Source: Ophiothrix spiculata
Taxonomy: Eukaryota; Echinodermata; Ophiuroidea; Amphilepidida; Ophiotrichidae
DNA length: 31,067 nt
NCBI GenBank assembly: GCA_000969725.1
Contig: JXSR01S046891.1
Strand: one strand, 5' to 3'
Position numbers and translations under genes: made by a program. The notes beneath the pieces were generated by a model. That model saw only the letters and a program-made list of their open reading frames with translations, searched no databases and was not told the origin of the DNA. This document shows positions 30,239 through 31,067 of the stretch, piece by piece. Numbering within the stretch: position 1 is the first letter of the stretch; each line of letters opens with the position of its first letter.

Positions 30239-30955
30239 GATGTACCATGTACCACACTGACCCTATAGCTGACATAATGGCAAAGTTGTTTTTTCTTTTC
30301 ATTTTCCCCATGACAGCATTGTGCCTTGATTGAATGCACTTTGCAAAGCAGCTTACAATTTGTGCCATGACTATCTTTGAGATTCAAGCGTAGGTGGTAG
30401 TACACATCAACAAAGTAGTATACATGTAGGCGTATCATTATGAAGAAATTCTGTGTAGTTTAACGGCTCTTTACTCTGTAATCATAGTTCATTATTTTTA
30501 AATCTGTCCAATTGAGGGGAGCACCTGCTAAAAGTAATTTGAGTAAACCCAAAGGAATATGTTGTTTTATCAAGAAAAGGGCACACACAATGTAGAATGG
30601 CTCTCATAACATATGTGGACCGCCGCGGCAAAAGGGTGCAGTTGTCGGCTCGTACATGTTGCTCCTTGTAGCATATCTGGTGTATGCTATTTGTATGCAT
30701 CAGATATGCTACAATGAGCAACAGGTTGGAGCCGACAACTGCACCCTTTTGCCGCGGCGGGACACATATAACCATAAACTTTTTTGATAGCTTTTGCCAG
30801 TAACTATATTTTCCTGTTTGTACATCCATCCAGTTAATTATGGTGTTGTCATAGTGAATCATTTGATTTCTGCTCCATCTGCAAATGTGTTTGATTTAAG
30901 CCAAATCTGAACATTTATTCTTTTTCCTCATATAATTCTATTGATTAAGAGATTC
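30239..30955 (+). repeat. Tandem segmental duplication, copy B
   Basis: Second copy of 28811-30225, separated from it by about 13 bp. It lacks both insertions of copy A but carries the palindrome at 30611-30769, which copy A lacks at the equivalent place (about 29600). Confidence 0.85.
30611..30769. mobile_element. 159-bp near-perfect palindrome, copy 2
   Basis: Starts ATATGTGGACCGCCGCGGCA, continues AAAGGGTGCAGTTGTCGGCT, and ends with the mirrored arm GCACCCTTTTGCCGCGGCGG. The left arm matches copy 1 across about 60 bases with one internal change. That change (C to G in GGGTSCAG) is matched by the complementary change in the right arm. Confidence 0.9.
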
Positions 30956-31067
30956 AAAAATGCCACCACTGATTCATTAAAAATTAGTTAAGATGCATCT
31001 ATACGTTAACATATTTCTATCCCATGGTGAGGGCTGCCCAAGCTATATTCAAAATATGTGAATGCAT

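Noticed and set aside
30482..30862. 126-codon minus frame
   Set aside because: It runs through the 159-bp palindrome; copy A of the duplication does not preserve it.

Overview
The window is AT-rich, intron-dominated animal DNA. There are no operons, no long open frames and no functional tRNA or rRNA genes. It has one recognisable host coding exon and a dense population of short transposable elements. The exon type (an LC3C-like ATG8 protein), the tRNA-derived SINEs, and the MITEs with CCCGGGGGG or GGCCCGGTCC termini suggest a marine invertebrate, most likely a deuterostome such as a hemichordate or echinoderm. That assignment is inference from repeat style, not a database match.

The only host gene I can support is the last coding exon of a MAP1LC3C-like autophagy gene on the minus strand (24777-24936). 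It has a clean polypyrimidine-AG acceptor on its upstream side. The stop codon follows directly after the conserved C-terminal glycine. A 3 x 60 bp minisatellite lies 27 bp past the stop, inside the presumed 3' UTR, and the nearest minus-strand AATAAA is at 24504-24509. DNA from 24937 to the right edge is then intron of this gene. I could not find its other exons.

Left part (1-8640): a full-length minus-strand tRNA SINE (1441-1654), a second plus-strand SINE (3489-3784), a nested hairpin element (4318-4749), TTAA-flanked MITEs (5213-5544, 8305-8641) and a TTA-flanked PIF/Harbinger-like MITE (5997-6366).

Centre (8800-21500): about a dozen MITEs. They include hAT-like elements, TA-flanked elements, and four elements of one group with CC(C/A/T)GGGGG termini between 10.8 and 17.8 kb. 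Three of those four have visible 8-bp target duplications, and one carries a nested 3' fragment of a CR1/Jockey-type LINE. The LINE's 3' tail resembles that of the 3489 SINE, so the LINE family may have mobilised that SINE.

Right part (22580-31067): an inverted second copy of the 20.1 kb MITE, a 5'-truncated copy of the first SINE, a hAT-like MITE, a degenerate telomere-like stretch, two copies of a 158-bp near-perfect palindrome whose arms differ by a matched pair of substitutions, and a tandem segmental duplication (28811-30225 and 30239-30955). The two halves of that duplication act as empty-site references for later insertions.

Almost all open frames of 60-150 codons in the window fall in these repeats or in featureless AT-rich DNA and are not annotated as genes.
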